DNA from: Chitiniphilus purpureus
GTDB taxonomy: Bacteria; Pseudomonadota; Gammaproteobacteria; Burkholderiales; Chitinibacteraceae
Assembly (NCBI RefSeq): GCF_025642115.1
Contig: NZ_CP106753.1
Span: 3,349,501 to 3,413,500, forward strand
DNA length: 64,000 bases
Reading direction: 5' to 3'
Below are positions 34,783-46,935 of this stretch, in pieces. Below the pieces are notes generated by a model that saw nothing but the letters and a program-made list of their open reading frames with translations, searched no databases and was not told the DNA's origin. The first letter of the stretch is position 1, and each line of letters begins with the position of its first letter. Made by a program: the position numbers and the translations under genes.

Positions 34783-35472
34783 GTGTCCTATTCCCTTGAC
34801 GCCATCGGCTATCTGGCCACCCCGTTTGCCGACAAGTTCGGCGTACCGCGCCAGCCGCAGTTGGCGCCGCATGCTTACGGCGTGCTGCGGCTGCTGCCGC
34901 CCTATGACCGTCCGGAGGCGGTCCGCGGGCTGGATGCGTTCTCGCATGTCTGGCTGTCGTTCATCTTCCATGAGAGCGATACGCAATGGCGCCCCACGGT
35001 ACGTCCACCCCGACTGGGCGGCAATGCGCGGGTCGGGGTATTCGCCAGCCGCAGCCCGTTCCGCCCGAACCGCCTCGGCCTGTCGCTGGTCCGGCTGGTG
35101 CGCGTGGATACCCGTCAAGGCGTGACCCTGACGCTGGCCGGCGTCGACCTGGTGGACGGCACCCCCATCGTCGACGTGAAGCCTTACCTGCCGTTCGTGG
35201 AAAGCATTTCCGAGGCACAGGGGGGCTTTGCCGACACCGCGCCGCCCACGTTGGCAGTGCACCTGAGCGACACCGCCCTTGAACAGCTGCGGGCCGCCGA
35301 GCCCGGGCATCCACACCTGGGCGAGCTGCTCCGCGAGGTGCTGGCCCAGGACCCGCGCCCCGCCTATGCCGATGATCCGGAACGGGTCTACGCGATCCGG
35401 CTCTATCATTTCGATATCAAGTGGCGCTGCGACGGCCGCTGCGCGCAAGTACTCTCGTTGGATACCATATGA
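34783..35472 (+). CDS. trmO: tRNA (N6-threonylcarbamoyladenosine(37)-N6)-methyltransferase TrmO
   Basis: 229 residues from GTG 34783 (reads [15 protein letters not shown]); an in-frame GTG at 34762 is an alternative. '[20 protein letters not shown]', '[26 protein letters not shown]', '[19 protein letters not shown]' and '[14 protein letters not shown]' are signatures of TsaA/TrmO, which methylates t6A37 using SAM. 'ACAAT' just before the start may be a -10. It overlaps the patatin gene by 4 nt (ATGA). Confidence 0.94.
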   Translation: MSYSLDAIGYLATPFADKFGVPRQPQLAPHAYGVLRLLPPYDRPEAVRGLDAFSHVWLSFIFHESDTQWRPTVRPPRLGGNARVGVFASRSPFRPNRLGLSLVRLVRVDTRQGVTLTLAGVDLVDGTPIVDVKPYLPFVESISEAQGGFADTAPPTLAVHLSDTALEQLRAAEPGHPHLGELLREVLAQDPRPAYADDPERVYAIRLYHFDIKWRCDGRCAQVLSLDTI

Positions 35473-36374
35473 TTTTCCTGTTCCGCCGCCTTTCCCCGCT
35501 GTGCGCCGCGCTGCTGCTGGCCGCCTGCGCCAACACCGGTACACCGCCACCCGTGACCCCGCAGCCACCCAAACCCCTGCCGCCGGTGAGGATCGGGCTC
35601 GCGCTGGGCGGCGGCGCGGCCAAGGGCTTTGCGCATATCGGTGTGATCAAGATGCTGGAAGCAAGCGGCATCAAGCCGGATTTCGTTGCCGGCACCAGCG
35701 CCGGCAGCGTGGTCGGCGCGCTCTACACCAGCGGCATGAACGCCTTTGCGCTGCAGGAGGAATCGTTCGGCCTGGACGAGGCGAAGATCCGCGACGTGAG
35801 CCTGCTCTCCGGCGGGCTGGTACGCGGCCAGAAGCTGCAGGACTACGTGAACCAGCTCGTCAGGAAACGTCCGCTGGAAAAGCTGGGGGTTCCGTTTGCA
35901 GCGGTGGCCACCGAACTGGAAACCGGCAGGCGCGTGGTGTTCACCCGCGGCAACACCGGCATGGCGGTACGGGCTTCCAGCAGTATCCCCGGGGTGTTCG
36001 AGCCCGTACTGATCAATGGCAAGCGCTATGTGGACGGGGGCGTGGTCAGCCCGGTGCCGGTCGACGCGGCGCGCCAGTTGGGCGCCGACCTCGTGATCGC
36101 GGTCGACATCTCGTCCAAGGCCAATGGCGTGGCGCCCAGCAACATGATCGGCATCGTCAATCAGGCCATCATGATCATGGGACAGAAGCTGGGCGAGCAG
36201 GAGCTTTCCCGTGCCGATGTGATCATCCGGCCACGCGTGGGCCGTATCGGTCCGTCGGACTTCGAGCAGCGCAACGTCGCCATCCTGGAAGGCGAAAAGG
36301 CAGCGCTGGCCGTGCTGCCGCTGATCCGGCAGAAGATCGCCGAAAAGCAACAGGCACTGGCCCAGGCACGCTGA
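35469..36374 (+). CDS. Patatin-like phospholipase lipoprotein
   Basis: 301 residues from ATG 35469 overlapping the trmO stop. A lipobox (LLAAC, Cys20) is followed by the patatin domain: oxyanion loop '[12 protein letters not shown]' (48-59), nucleophile Ser77 in GTSAGS (75-80) and the dyad Asp189 in 'YVDGGVVSP'. It is therefore expected to be an envelope-anchored serine phospholipase of the RssA/YjjU-like branch. It lies between trmO and gpmA; functional link unknown. Confidence 0.92.
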   Translation: MIFLFRRLSPLCAALLLAACANTGTPPPVTPQPPKPLPPVRIGLALGGGAAKGFAHIGVIKMLEASGIKPDFVAGTSAGSVVGALYTSGMNAFALQEESFGLDEAKIRDVSLLSGGLVRGQKLQDYVNQLVRKRPLEKLGVPFAAVATELETGRRVVFTRGNTGMAVRASSSIPGVFEPVLINGKRYVDGGVVSPVPVDAARQLGADLVIAVDISSKANGVAPSNMIGIVNQAIMIMGQKLGEQELSRADVIIRPRVGRIGPSDFEQRNVAILEGEKAALAVLPLIRQKIAEKQQALAQAR

Positions 36375-36400
36375 GCCCGCTTTTTTCGGGAGAACCTGCG

Positions 36401-37483
36401 ATGTATCGACTCGTGCTGATCCGCCACGGCCAATCGACCTGGAACCTGGAAAACCGCTTCACGGGCTGGGCCGACGTCGACCTCACCGAACAGGGCGTCG
36501 CTCAGGCCAGGCGTGCCGGACAGTTGCTGCGCGACGCGGGCTATCGGTTCGACGTGGCGTACACCTCGGTACTGAAGCGGGCGATCCGCACACTGTGGCT
36601 GGTGCAGGACGAGATGGACCAGTTGTGGATTCCGGTGATCAAGTCCTGGCGCCTGAACGAGCGCCACTACGGCGCCCTGGCCGGGCTGGACAAGGCCGAG
36701 ACCGCCGCCCGGCACGGTGCCGAGCAGGTGTTGCTATGGCGGCGCAGCTACGCGATCCGCCCGCCGGCGATGACGCCGGACGACCCGCGCGCCGCCTATG
36801 CCGACCCGCGCTACGCGCAGGTGCCGCGCGAGGCGATCCCGCTGACCGAATGCCTCGCGGATACGGTGGCACGGGTGCTGCCGTTCTGGCACAGCGACAT
36901 CGCGCCGGCGATCAGCAAAGGGCAGCAGGTGGTCATCGCCGCGCACAACAACTCGCTGCGCGCGCTGATCAAGTATCTGGACGGCGTATCGGACGACGAG
37001 ATCGTCGGCATCGAGATCCCCAACGGCCTGCCGCTGGTGTACGAACTGGACCGGCACCTCAAGCCGATCCGCCACGACTACCTGGGCGGGTACCCGTTTC
37101 GACCAGGTCGCGAACGCGCCGGTCCAAGGACTGGGGTCGACCTACTCCGCGTCCACCGCCTGCATCAACGCGATATAGCGCCGGATGGTTGCGGCGAAGC
37201 CCTGCTCCAGCGCCTCCACCGTCAGCGCGTGTCCGATCGAGACTTCGGCGATGCCAGGGATACGCAGGAAATTGGCAAGGTTGTCCAGGTTGAGATCATG
37301 CCCGGCATTGAGCCCGAGCCCAAGCTCGCGCGCGGAGCGGGCCGCCAGTGCGAAGCGCTGCCACTCGGCCAGCCAGTCGCCCGCGGCATAGGCATGGGCG
37401 TAGCTTTCGGTATACAGCTCGACCCGGTTGGTACCTGTGGCCGGCGCGGCGGCAATCTGTGCCGGGTCCGGATCGACAAATAG
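36401..37483 (+). CDS. gpmA: 2,3-bisphosphoglycerate-dependent phosphoglycerate mutase with abnormal 3' end
   Basis: The catalytic region is complete: phospho-His in '[18 protein letters not shown]' (His9), '[13 protein letters not shown]', '[14 protein letters not shown]' and the second His in '[19 protein letters not shown]'. Homology ends near residue 227 (YLGG), about where GpmA C-termini begin. No stop follows: the frame runs a further 130 codons to 37483, antisense to pdxJ for 342 nt, with Arg-rich low-complexity sequence. A lesion or sequence error near 37085-37110 is likely. Real 3' end uncertain. It catalyses 3-phosphoglycerate/2-phosphoglycerate interconversion in glycolysis. Confidence 0.85.
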   Translation: MYRLVLIRHGQSTWNLENRFTGWADVDLTEQGVAQARRAGQLLRDAGYRFDVAYTSVLKRAIRTLWLVQDEMDQLWIPVIKSWRLNERHYGALAGLDKAETAARHGAEQVLLWRRSYAIRPPAMTPDDPRAAYADPRYAQVPREAIPLTECLADTVARVLPFWHSDIAPAISKGQQVVIAAHNNSLRALIKYLDGVSDDEIVGIEIPNGLPLVYELDRHLKPIRHDYLGGYPFRPGRERAGPRTGVDLLRVHRLHQRDIAPDGCGEALLQRLHRQRVSDRDFGDARDTQEIGKVVQVEIMPGIEPEPKLARGAGRQCEALPLGQPVARGIGMGVAFGIQLDPVGTCGRRGGNLCRVRIDK

Positions 37484-37885
37484 GCTTACGCGGATGCCGG
37501 CCTCCTGCAACAGCGCCACCACCTCACGCAGTCGCCCGCCATGGCGCAGGATGTCCCAGCCATGGTCGGAGGTGAGCTGGCCCGGCTCGTCCGGGACCAA
37601 CGTGCATTGGGTAGGCCGGGCCGCCAGCACCACCTCCAGGAAGCGCGCATCCGGATAACCCTCGATATTGAGTTCCTTGCCCGGATGCGCCGCCACCACC
37701 GCCTTGAGCGCGGCGACATCGGCATACCGCGCGTGGCGCTGATCCGGCCGCGGGTGGATGGTGACACCATGCGCCCCGCTCGACAGAGCAAGCTCGGCAA
37801 AATGCACGACACTGGGGTAGTCGCGACCACGGGCGTTGCGGATCAACGCGACCTTGTTGAGATTGACCGAAAGTTGGGTGGGCAT
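37142..37885 (-). CDS. pdxJ: Pyridoxine 5'-phosphate synthase
   Basis: 247 residues, the usual PdxJ length. '[16 protein letters not shown]' at the N-terminus, '[18 protein letters not shown]', 'ELNIEGYPD', '[18 protein letters not shown]', '[12 protein letters not shown]' and '[17 protein letters not shown]' are all PdxJ motifs. It joins 1-deoxyxylulose 5-phosphate and aminoacetone phosphate derivative to make pyridoxine phosphate. It is the last gene of the lpxK-to-pdxJ leftward string. Its 3' part is antisense to the aberrant gpmA extension. Confidence 0.96.
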   Translation of the reverse strand: MPTQLSVNLNKVALIRNARGRDYPSVVHFAELALSSGAHGVTIHPRPDQRHARYADVAALKAVVAAHPGKELNIEGYPDARFLEVVLAARPTQCTLVPDEPGQLTSDHGWDILRHGGRLREVVALLQEAGIRVSLFVDPDPAQIAAAPATGTNRVELYTESYAHAYAAGDWLAEWQRFALAARSARELGLGLNAGHDLNLDNLANFLRIPGIAEVSIGHALTVEALEQGFAATIRRYIALMQAVDAE

Positions 37886-37969
37886 GGCAGGCTTTCTAGG
37901 AACAGGCGGGGCGGCGGCGCGGCGCCGCCATGGCGGCGGGCGGGTGGCAACCCGCCCGTGCTGCGCGGC

Positions 37970-39410
<1,441 letters not shown>

Positions 39411-39419
39411 GCCCGGCCC

Positions 39420-39605
39420 CTAGGCGCCCACGTCCTCGGTCGGCGCGAGTTCCCGCGCCTCGGCCTCGAGCATCACCGGAATGCCGTCGCGGATCGGATA
39501 GGCCAGCCGGTCGCCCTTGCACACCAGCTCCTGCTTCGTCTTGTCGAGCAGCAACGGCCCTTTGCACAACGGGCAGACCAGAATTTCAAGCAGTTTTGCG
39601 TCCAT
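39420..39605 (-). CDS. Trm112-family small zinc-like protein
   Basis: 61 residues from ATG 39605, overlapping the lpxK end by 20 nt. '[17 protein letters not shown]' (with a CxxC) and '[19 protein letters not shown]' mark the bacterial YcaR/Trm112 family, which lies next to lpxK and kdsB in most proteobacteria. In bacteria it has roles with methyltransferases or is of unknown role. Confidence 0.93.
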   Translation of the reverse strand: MDAKLLEILVCPLCKGPLLLDKTKQELVCKGDRLAYPIRDGIPVMLEAEARELAPTEDVGA

Positions 39606-40608
39606 GGCCAATCTCTTCGAGCTGTTGCGCCACCCAGGCTGCGAGGTCAGGCGACAGCGCTGCGGCGACGGGAAGGACCCAGATTCTAGCACCGGCCCTG
39701 CCCAGTCCGGGCAACGCCGCCAATTTGACGGCATCCTTGGCGGTGACCAGCACGGTGCCTTCGGGCAGGTCGGCCAGGGTGAACACATGATGGTCGGCCA
39801 GCGCATGCGGCGTGAACGTCAATCCCAGGGTCGTGAGCGTGGCGAAAAAACGGCCGGGATTGCCGATGCCGCACAGGGCGGTCAGCGGCTCGCCGTGGAA
39901 TTGCTCGGCCGTGCGCGTCTGCGCGGCGTCGTCCAGGCGGTGAAACACACCGGGCACCAGCCGCATGGTGTAGCGGGGCACGGCAGCCGGCAACGGCAGC
40001 GTGGTCCCGCCGTTGACGACCAGGGCGTCCATGCCATGCAGGCGCGAGACCGGTTCGCGCAGCGGCCCGGCCGGCAGCAACGCGCCGTTGCCAAGGCCGC
40101 GCGCACCGTCGATCACACATAGCGCGACGTCGGGCGACAGCGCGAGATGCTGCAGGCCGTCGTCGCAGACGAGCACGTCCACCTGCGGATGTGCCGCCAG
40201 CAACGCCTGGGCGGCGGCAACGCGGCGGCGGCAGATATAGACCGGCACCCCGGTCTCGCGCGCCAGCAGCAGCGGTTCGTCGCCTGCCCAGCCCGGCAGG
40301 CTGTCCGGCATGACCGCGCGCGGGGTGTGCGCATCGGTACCGTAACCGCGCGAGACGATGCCGGGTCGGCGCCCCTGCGCCTGGAGCGCCTGGACCAGGT
40401 AGATGGTGAGCGGTGTCTTGCCGGTGCCGCCCACCGTGAGATTGCCGATCACCACCACGGGCACCGGCAGGTGCTGGCGGCGCGGCCAGCCAAGCCGGTA
40501 GCAGGCGCGCCGCAGCCCGGCAAGGGCACCGAACAGCCACGACAGCGGCCGCAGCACCCAGGCCAGCGGGTGATGAGGGGTGTACCAGATGCGCTCGATC
40601 AGGGTCAT
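39586..40608 (-). CDS. lpxK: Tetraacyldisaccharide 4'-kinase
   Basis: 340 residues from ATG 40608; a TTG six codons upstream is less likely. An N-terminal membrane helix ('[19 protein letters not shown]') is followed by a P-loop '[18 protein letters not shown]' and 'IVSRGYGT', '[11 protein letters not shown]', '[14 protein letters not shown]'. It phosphorylates the lipid A disaccharide at 4'. A good terminator separates it from exbD upstream. Confidence 0.95.
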   Translation of the reverse strand: MTLIERIWYTPHHPLAWVLRPLSWLFGALAGLRRACYRLGWPRRQHLPVPVVVIGNLTVGGTGKTPLTIYLVQALQAQGRRPGIVSRGYGTDAHTPRAVMPDSLPGWAGDEPLLLARETGVPVYICRRRVAAAQALLAAHPQVDVLVCDDGLQHLALSPDVALCVIDGARGLGNGALLPAGPLREPVSRLHGMDALVVNGGTTLPLPAAVPRYTMRLVPGVFHRLDDAAQTRTAEQFHGEPLTALCGIGNPGRFFATLTTLGLTFTPHALADHHVFTLADLPEGTVLVTAKDAVKLAALPGLGRAGARIWVLPVAAALSPDLAAWVAQQLEEIGHGRKTA

Positions 40609-40633
40609 GGGCCGGCCGTATCGCAAAAAGAAC

Positions 40634-40651
40634 GCGGGGCTTGCGCCCCGC
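40634..40651 (-). terminator. Rho-independent terminator after exbD
   Basis: GCGGGGC-TTGC-GCCCCGC hairpin followed on the minus strand by TTCTTTTTGC. It sits between exbD (ends 40672) and the lpxK start. Confidence 0.85.
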
Positions 40652-40671
40652 TCTGCCGCCTGCGCAGCCGG

Positions 40672-41091
40672 CTACTTCCTGATCGGGTGCTGGGTCGCGA
40701 AGGTCAGGCGGCCGTAGCCGGCGAGCCGCGCCGACTCCATCACGTTGACCACTGCCTGATGCGGCGCCTGGGCGTCGGCGTTGATCACGACCATCGGCTC
40801 CTTCTGCCCGCCGGCGGCCCGGCGCAACTGGGCTGCGAAATCCTGGGTATCGACGAAATTGACCAGCTGCGCATTCACGCTGTACTGGCCGCTCGCCGAG
40901 ATGGCCACCTGCAGGGTCTGCGGCTGCTCGCTTGCCGCCTCGGCATCGGCCGTGGGCAGGTTGATCTTCAGCTCGGCGAAGCGCGAATAGGTGGTGGTCG
41001 CCATCAGGAAGATCAGGATCACCAGCAGCACGTCGATCAAGGGGACGAAGTTGATCTCCGGCTCTTCGCGGCCACGGCGGCGGAATTTCAT
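40672..41091 (-). CDS. exbD: ExbD/TolR-type biopolymer transport protein
   Basis: 139 residues. One N-terminal transmembrane helix ('INFVPLIDVLLVILIFLMATT') holds the family-critical Asp (Asp20). The rest is a periplasmic domain. With ExbB it makes a proton-motive-force channel that energises TonB-dependent uptake or TolA. It is adjacent to exbB (10-nt gap); the pairing and its position before lpxK are common in betaproteobacteria. Confidence 0.93.
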   Translation of the reverse strand: MKFRRRGREEPEINFVPLIDVLLVILIFLMATTTYSRFAELKINLPTADAEAASEQPQTLQVAISASGQYSVNAQLVNFVDTQDFAAQLRRAAGGQKEPMVVINADAQAPHQAVVNVMESARLAGYGRLTFATQHPIRK

Positions 41092-41101
41092 GGCGGGCTC
41101 C

Positions 41102-41710
41102 TTACTGGCGTTCGCCGTGTACGACTTCGACCAGCTTGATCGCCTGCTGCTCCATCTCGACCAGGAAGCCGTCGACCTTGGCGCGGAAGTAGCGGTAGAA
41201 CATCAGGCAAGGCACCGCCACGATGATGCCGAAGGCGGTGTTGTAGAGCGCGATCGAAATGCCGTGTGCCAATGCAGCCGGATCGCCGCCGCCCGCGGGT
41301 GACTGCGCGCCGAAGATCTCGATCATGCCGATGACGGTGCCGAACAGGCCCAGCAGCGGCGTCACCGATGCCAGGGTGCCGAGTGTGGGGATATACCGCT
41401 CCAGATCGTGCGCCACCACGCCACCGGTCTCCTCGATCGATTCCTTCATGATCTCGCGGCTGCTCTTGACGTTCTTCAATCCTGCCGCCAGCACCCGGCC
41501 CAGCGGCGACGAGGCGGCGAGCTTGGAGAGCATATCCGGGGTCACGCCGTGGGCACGGTATTCCTTGACCGCATGCGCAAGGAGACCCTCGGGCAGGATC
41601 AGGGCGCGGCGCAGGCTGAGCAACCGTTCGAAAATGATGGTCACCGCCGATACGGATGCGACGATGATCAGCCAGATCGGCCAGCCAGCCGCTTCGATGA
41701 TCGAAAGCAT
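41102..41710 (-). CDS. exbB: ExbB/TolQ/MotA proton channel protein
   Basis: 202 residues with three transmembrane helices: 'GWPIWLIIVASVSAVTIIF' at the N-terminus and, in the second half, 'YIPTLGTLASVTPLLGLFGTVIGMIEIFG' and 'YNTAFGIIVAVPCLMFYRYF'. Together with ExbD it forms the inner-membrane proton-channel motor. Whether it serves TonB or Tol cannot be told from sequence, since neither tonB nor tolA is in the window. Confidence 0.92.
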   Translation of the reverse strand: MLSIIEAAGWPIWLIIVASVSAVTIIFERLLSLRRALILPEGLLAHAVKEYRAHGVTPDMLSKLAASSPLGRVLAAGLKNVKSSREIMKESIEETGGVVAHDLERYIPTLGTLASVTPLLGLFGTVIGMIEIFGAQSPAGGGDPAALAHGISIALYNTAFGIIVAVPCLMFYRYFRAKVDGFLVEMEQQAIKLVEVVHGERQ

Positions 41711-42170
41711 TACTCGGTCTTCCTTGGGTGCGTTCAGGTCAAAAACCGCGTAACTTTAGCCCGATTGGCCGGCGCCGGGAAGGCCCGTTCTTTGGGCGGA
41801 AATCGCCTTCCAGCGCCACCGGCCCGGCGACCTTCGTCCCGACCTGCGGCAATGCCATCCGCAACAATTTGTAGTGTGCACTGCAACATAAACTACGCGA
41901 AGGGCCTGTCCGATCCTCGGCGAACCCAGCGTCGGTGCCGCTTTGCACGCTTACCCACATCCACTGTGGATAACTTTGTGGAGAAGCCGGCTGCGATTGC
42001 GGCAAAAGCGCGGAAATACAGCCTTTGCAATGAATTGCCACGAATTTGTGCAGTAAAGACATGTCTTTAAAATCAAATGCTTGGCAACACTACATCAACT
42101 ACACCCTGCGATTTCGGCGTCAGCGCCCGCCAGTGCTGGCCTGTGTGGATTAATCGGGTTTGTCTTACGA
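41711..42170. other. Divergent intergenic region between exbB and xseA
   Basis: 460 bp without a gene. It contains a GCAGTGCACAC motif (minus strand, 41874-41884) that recurs near 45370, a TGTGGATAA (41965-41973) equal to a DnaA-box sequence with a weaker TTACCCACA at 41951-41959, and a perfect 14-bp palindrome AAAGACATGTCTTT (42055-42068) upstream of xseA. None is shown to be functional. Confidence 0.5.
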
Positions 42171-43529
42171 ATGTTCACGACTTTGTCAAGCGCCTCAAAC
42201 ACCCCTGTCAGTGTCACCGAGCTGAATCGGCAGGTACGCGCGCTGCTCGAAGGCAGCTTTCCGATCCTTTGGGTCAGCGGTGAGATCTCCAACTTCAAGC
42301 GCTACGGCTCAGGCCATTGCTATTTCAGCCTGAAGGACGCCACCGCCCAGGTGCGTTGCGTGATGTTCCGCCAGCGGGCGACGCTGCTGGATTTCGAGCC
42401 GCGCGAAGGCATGCAGGTGCAGGCCCGGGTGGTCGTGACCTTGTACGAGGCACGCGGCGATTTCCAACTGACGGTGGAGGCACTTCGCCCCGCCGGCATC
42501 GGTGGGTTGTTCGAAGCCTTCGAAGCGTTGAAGAAGAAACTGGACGCCGCCGGCCTGTTCGACCCCGCACGCAAGCGATCGCTGCCCGCCTTCCCACGGG
42601 CCGTCGGCATCGTCACCTCCCCCAAGGCGGCCGCCTTGCGCGACGTGCTGAGCACGCTCAAACGCCGTATGCCCGGCCTGCCGGTGGTGCTGTATCCCTG
42701 CGCCGTGCAAGGCCTGGCCGCGGCCGGTGAGATCGCCGCGGCCATCCGCGCTGCCACAGCGCGCGCCGAGGTCGATGTGCTCATCGTCTGCCGTGGCGGC
42801 GGCAGCCTGGAGGATCTGTGGTCGTTCAACGAGGAGGAGGTCGCGCTGGCGATCGCCGCCAGCCCGATACCGGTGGTCAGCGGGGTGGGCCATGAAACCG
42901 ACTTCACCATTGCCGATTTCGTCGCCGATGTGCGGGCACCGACGCCCACCGCCGCCGCCGAGCTGGTCAGCCCGCATCGCGGCGAGTGGCAGAACCGGCT
43001 GCGCCTGATCGGTGCCCGGCTGCAGCGCGACCTGCTGCGCACTGTGCAGACCCGGATGCAGCAGCTGGACGGATTGAGCCGGCGGCTGCGCCATCCAGGC
43101 GAACGCCTTGCCGTACAGCGCGAGCGACTGGACATGCTGCAGCGACGTCTGCGGCAATTGCCGGTGCGGCAGCTCAGCATGCTTGGCGACGATCTGGGCC
43201 GGGCGCGCCAGGCGCTGGCCTATGTCAAGCCGGACCTGCCGGCGCGGCATGCGGCCCTCGGGGCGCTGCAAGCCCGTCTGCATCAGGCGCTGCGCCGGCA
43301 CGCCGAACGCCAGCAGGCCCGGGTGGCGCAACTGTCCGGGCGCCTGACGGCGCTCAACCCCGAAGCGGTGCTCGCACGCGGCTATGCACTCATCGAGCGC
43401 CCCGACGGCGCCATGGTCACCCGCGCGGCCGCACTGCATGGCGGCGATGGCCTGCGGCTGCGCTTTGCCGACGGCACGGTGGCCGCCGAAGTGACCGCAG
43501 CCGACGGCACCCAGCAAAAACTGTTCTGA
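42171..43529 (+). CDS. xseA: Exodeoxyribonuclease VII large subunit
   Basis: 452 residues from ATG 42171 (MFTTLSSASNTPVSVTELNR); upstream in-frame start is less likely. N-terminal OB fold ('LWVSGEISNFKRYGSGHCYFSLKD'), the catalytic core 'GIVTSPKAAALRDVLSTLKRR', 'DVLIVCRGGGSLEDLWSFNEE', 'SGVGHETDFTIADFVADVRAPTPTAAAE' and a coiled-coil-rich C-terminus. With XseB it degrades single-stranded DNA. xseB is not in the window. Confidence 0.96.
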   Translation: MFTTLSSASNTPVSVTELNRQVRALLEGSFPILWVSGEISNFKRYGSGHCYFSLKDATAQVRCVMFRQRATLLDFEPREGMQVQARVVVTLYEARGDFQLTVEALRPAGIGGLFEAFEALKKKLDAAGLFDPARKRSLPAFPRAVGIVTSPKAAALRDVLSTLKRRMPGLPVVLYPCAVQGLAAAGEIAAAIRAATARAEVDVLIVCRGGGSLEDLWSFNEEEVALAIAASPIPVVSGVGHETDFTIADFVADVRAPTPTAAAELVSPHRGEWQNRLRLIGARLQRDLLRTVQTRMQQLDGLSRRLRHPGERLAVQRERLDMLQRRLRQLPVRQLSMLGDDLGRARQALAYVKPDLPARHAALGALQARLHQALRRHAERQQARVAQLSGRLTALNPEAVLARGYALIERPDGAMVTRAAALHGGDGLRLRFADGTVAAEVTAADGTQQKLF

Positions 43530-43694
43530 AAGCCTTCCACGGCAACATTCGCCGTCCGGCGGCGCGATGCCACCGTTGCGCGCCGGGGCGATGAAGCGGC
43601 TGGAGCACGTGCCAGGCGGCCGGAACGATGCCATGCCATCCGGTTATGATCGGAAAAAAGCAATACAAAAACGATACTTAACGAGGGATGGAGC

Positions 43695-44288
43695 ATGGAA
43701 ACGATCAAGCTCGGGGTGCTCTACGTGCACCTTCTCACTGTGTGCTTCGCGCTGGCCGCGGTACTGACGGCGGACAGGCGACTGTGGCACTGGCGCCACC
43801 GCCCACTGGACGAACAGCGGCGCCGCTACCTGGAACGCACCACCCGCCAGGTGGTGCAGTTGCTGGTGCTGCTCTGGGGCACCGGCCTGATGCTGGTGCT
43901 GCTCGGCTACAGCAAGCAGGGCGCGCACTACCTTGCCAATCCCAAGCTGTGGGCCAAGTTCAGCGTGGTCCTGGTGCTGTCCGCCAACGGCTGGCTGCTG
44001 CACCGGCTGGCCTTTCCGGTGCTGTCGCTGCGGCTGCCGCTGATCGGGCTGCCGCTGCCGGAGCGCATGACGGTGGGCGCGCTGGGCGCGGTCTCGATGA
44101 TCAGCTGGCTGTTTGCCGGGCTCCTTGGCATTGCCCGGGAATGGAATTATCGCGAGCCTTTCGCGCGGATCATGGGCCTGTATCTGCTGCTGCTGATCCT
44201 GGCGATCGGCGGTGCGCTGGCGATGCTGGCGCTGGCGGAAGCCGGCCTGCTGTCGCGCCCGGAACGGCCCAACCGGCTGCTGCGCTGA
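43695..44288 (+). CDS. Integral membrane protein of unknown function
   Basis: 197 residues with about four transmembrane helices ('LYVHLLTVCFALAAVLT', 'LLVLLWGTGLMLVLLGY', 'MISWLFAGLLGI' and 'LYLLLLILAIGGALAML'). No signature; a DUF2269-like appearance is possible but not secured. Transcribed toward the 2OG oxygenase gene, with a hairpin between. Confidence 0.75.
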   Translation: METIKLGVLYVHLLTVCFALAAVLTADRRLWHWRHRPLDEQRRRYLERTTRQVVQLLVLLWGTGLMLVLLGYSKQGAHYLANPKLWAKFSVVLVLSANGWLLHRLAFPVLSLRLPLIGLPLPERMTVGALGAVSMISWLFAGLLGIAREWNYREPFARIMGLYLLLLILAIGGALAMLALAEAGLLSRPERPNRLLR

Positions 44289-44304
44289 GCCTGGACAGGC
44301 CCTG

Positions 44305-44330
44305 TGCCCGGCGCCATGTGGCACCGGGCA
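44305..44330. terminator. Hairpin between convergent genes
   Basis: TGCCCGG and CCGGGCA (7-bp arms, 12-nt loop) between the membrane protein and the oxygenase gene. No T-run follows, so a rho-independent terminator is weakly supported. Confidence 0.4.
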
Positions 44331-44340
44331 TGGGGGGATG

Positions 44341-45240
44341 TCAGCCGAAGATGCGCTGCCGCATCCATTTGGTGGCGATCCATTTCTCGCCCTTGATCAC
44401 CGGCGCGCCACCATGCAGCGTCAGCGGGTCGACCTGCCCCTGGCTGTTGCAGTACTCGAAATAGACTGCGGAGCCCTTCTTCGGCGATACCGACAGGCCC
44501 ATCTCCGGGAAGATGGTTTCCCCGCCCTCGTCCACATCGTTCAGATACATCACCAGCGTCGAGACGCGCTGGCCCCCGCTCTTCAGGTGCACATGGCTGC
44601 CTGGATCCTGCTCGGGGAAATAGTCGTAGTGCGGCTTGTACTCGCCGCCGACCCGGTAATTGAGAATCTGCAGCCCCTCACCGTTCTCCACCGGCCAATG
44701 CATCAGCTGCGACACCCGCTCGTCCAGCCGGGCGATGAATTCGTTTTCGCGCAGGCTGAAGAAGGTGCCGAGACTGGTACGGTCATCGATCACCTCCTCG
44801 CGCCCGGTCTGCGGATCGACGATGGTGGAGCGCTTGAGCTTGTTCGCCGACAGCCGGATCAGCTCATCGCATTCCTCCTGCGACAGCAACCCGTCCAGCA
44901 CCGCGACCACCGGCTTTTCCATCCGCACCACCACGCGCACGTCGCGATCGCCGGTACGGATCACGCTGCCGGCCTGCGGAAAACGCGGCGTCTCATAGAC
45001 ATACCCGGATTGGATCGCCCGCTGCTGGGCCGACTGCGCCCCCGGGATCGCCGGGCCGGGCAATCCGCCGGCGCCGCTGTTACCGCTCGAAACGAAGTGG
45101 AACACGATGGCGCTGGCGAACATCGGATCGAAGTTCTTTTCCACCATCACCTCAACCACCGACTGCGGCGTGCAGCCGCGGCCCAGGTTCTCCAGGATCC
45201 AGCTTTGCCACTCAGGCGAAAGGTGAGTGATCTTGCTCAT
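44341..45240 (-). CDS. Prolyl-4-hydroxylase-like 2OG-Fe(II) oxygenase
   Basis: 299 residues from ATG 45240 behind GGAG. The iron site is complete: His204 and Asp206 in 'YKPHYDYFPE' and His276 in 'LTLHGGAPV'; Lys286 in 'KGEKWIATKW' binds 2-oxoglutarate. The first 100 residues form an extra N-terminal domain ('WQSWILENLGRGCTPQSVVEVMVEK'), found in bacterial P4Hc proteins. Such enzymes hydroxylate proline in peptides or proteins; the substrate is unknown. Confidence 0.92.
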   Translation of the reverse strand: MSKITHLSPEWQSWILENLGRGCTPQSVVEVMVEKNFDPMFASAIVFHFVSSGNSGAGGLPGPAIPGAQSAQQRAIQSGYVYETPRFPQAGSVIRTGDRDVRVVVRMEKPVVAVLDGLLSQEECDELIRLSANKLKRSTIVDPQTGREEVIDDRTSLGTFFSLRENEFIARLDERVSQLMHWPVENGEGLQILNYRVGGEYKPHYDYFPEQDPGSHVHLKSGGQRVSTLVMYLNDVDEGGETIFPEMGLSVSPKKGSAVYFEYCNSQGQVDPLTLHGGAPVIKGEKWIATKWMRQRIFG

Positions 45241-45525
45241 TTCTATCTCCATCCATCCGGTTTGGTTTTATGTCCAGGCGCTTGCCGGCACGCTCGCTCG
45301 ACACGTACGGCAACCTGGGCTGATACGCATTCTTCAACACATTGGTCGCAAATGTCACGCCGATTTGATTGTGCAGTGCACACATTGCCTCGGCTGTAAA
45401 GGTGCTGTGCGATATTGCCATGCAGCATCGACACCGCCCGCCGGGCAGCGGCAAGGTACTGGCCAAGCTCCCCGCGGCGGCGGCGGGGGCTGTGTTAGAA
45501 TTTCGGGTTTGATTCAACCGCTTGA

Positions 45526-46905
<1,380 letters not shown>

Positions 46906-46935
46906 TCCGGACGAACCCATCCTGAGGAGTCGAGC

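Noticed and set aside
37938..37957. GGGCGGG/CCCGCCC hairpin between adk and pdxJ as terminator
   Set aside because: No T-run on the minus strand and pdxJ is 56 nt downstream in the same direction; GC-rich chance repeats are frequent here.
41951..41973. Possible replication origin: TGTGGATAA (DnaA-box sequence) with a near match beside it
   Set aside because: Two boxes without a dnaA, dnaN or gidA neighbour or an AT-rich unwinding element are within chance.
42309..43634. Leftward 441-codon frame over xseA
   Set aside because: Shadow of xseA with His/Gln-rich composition.
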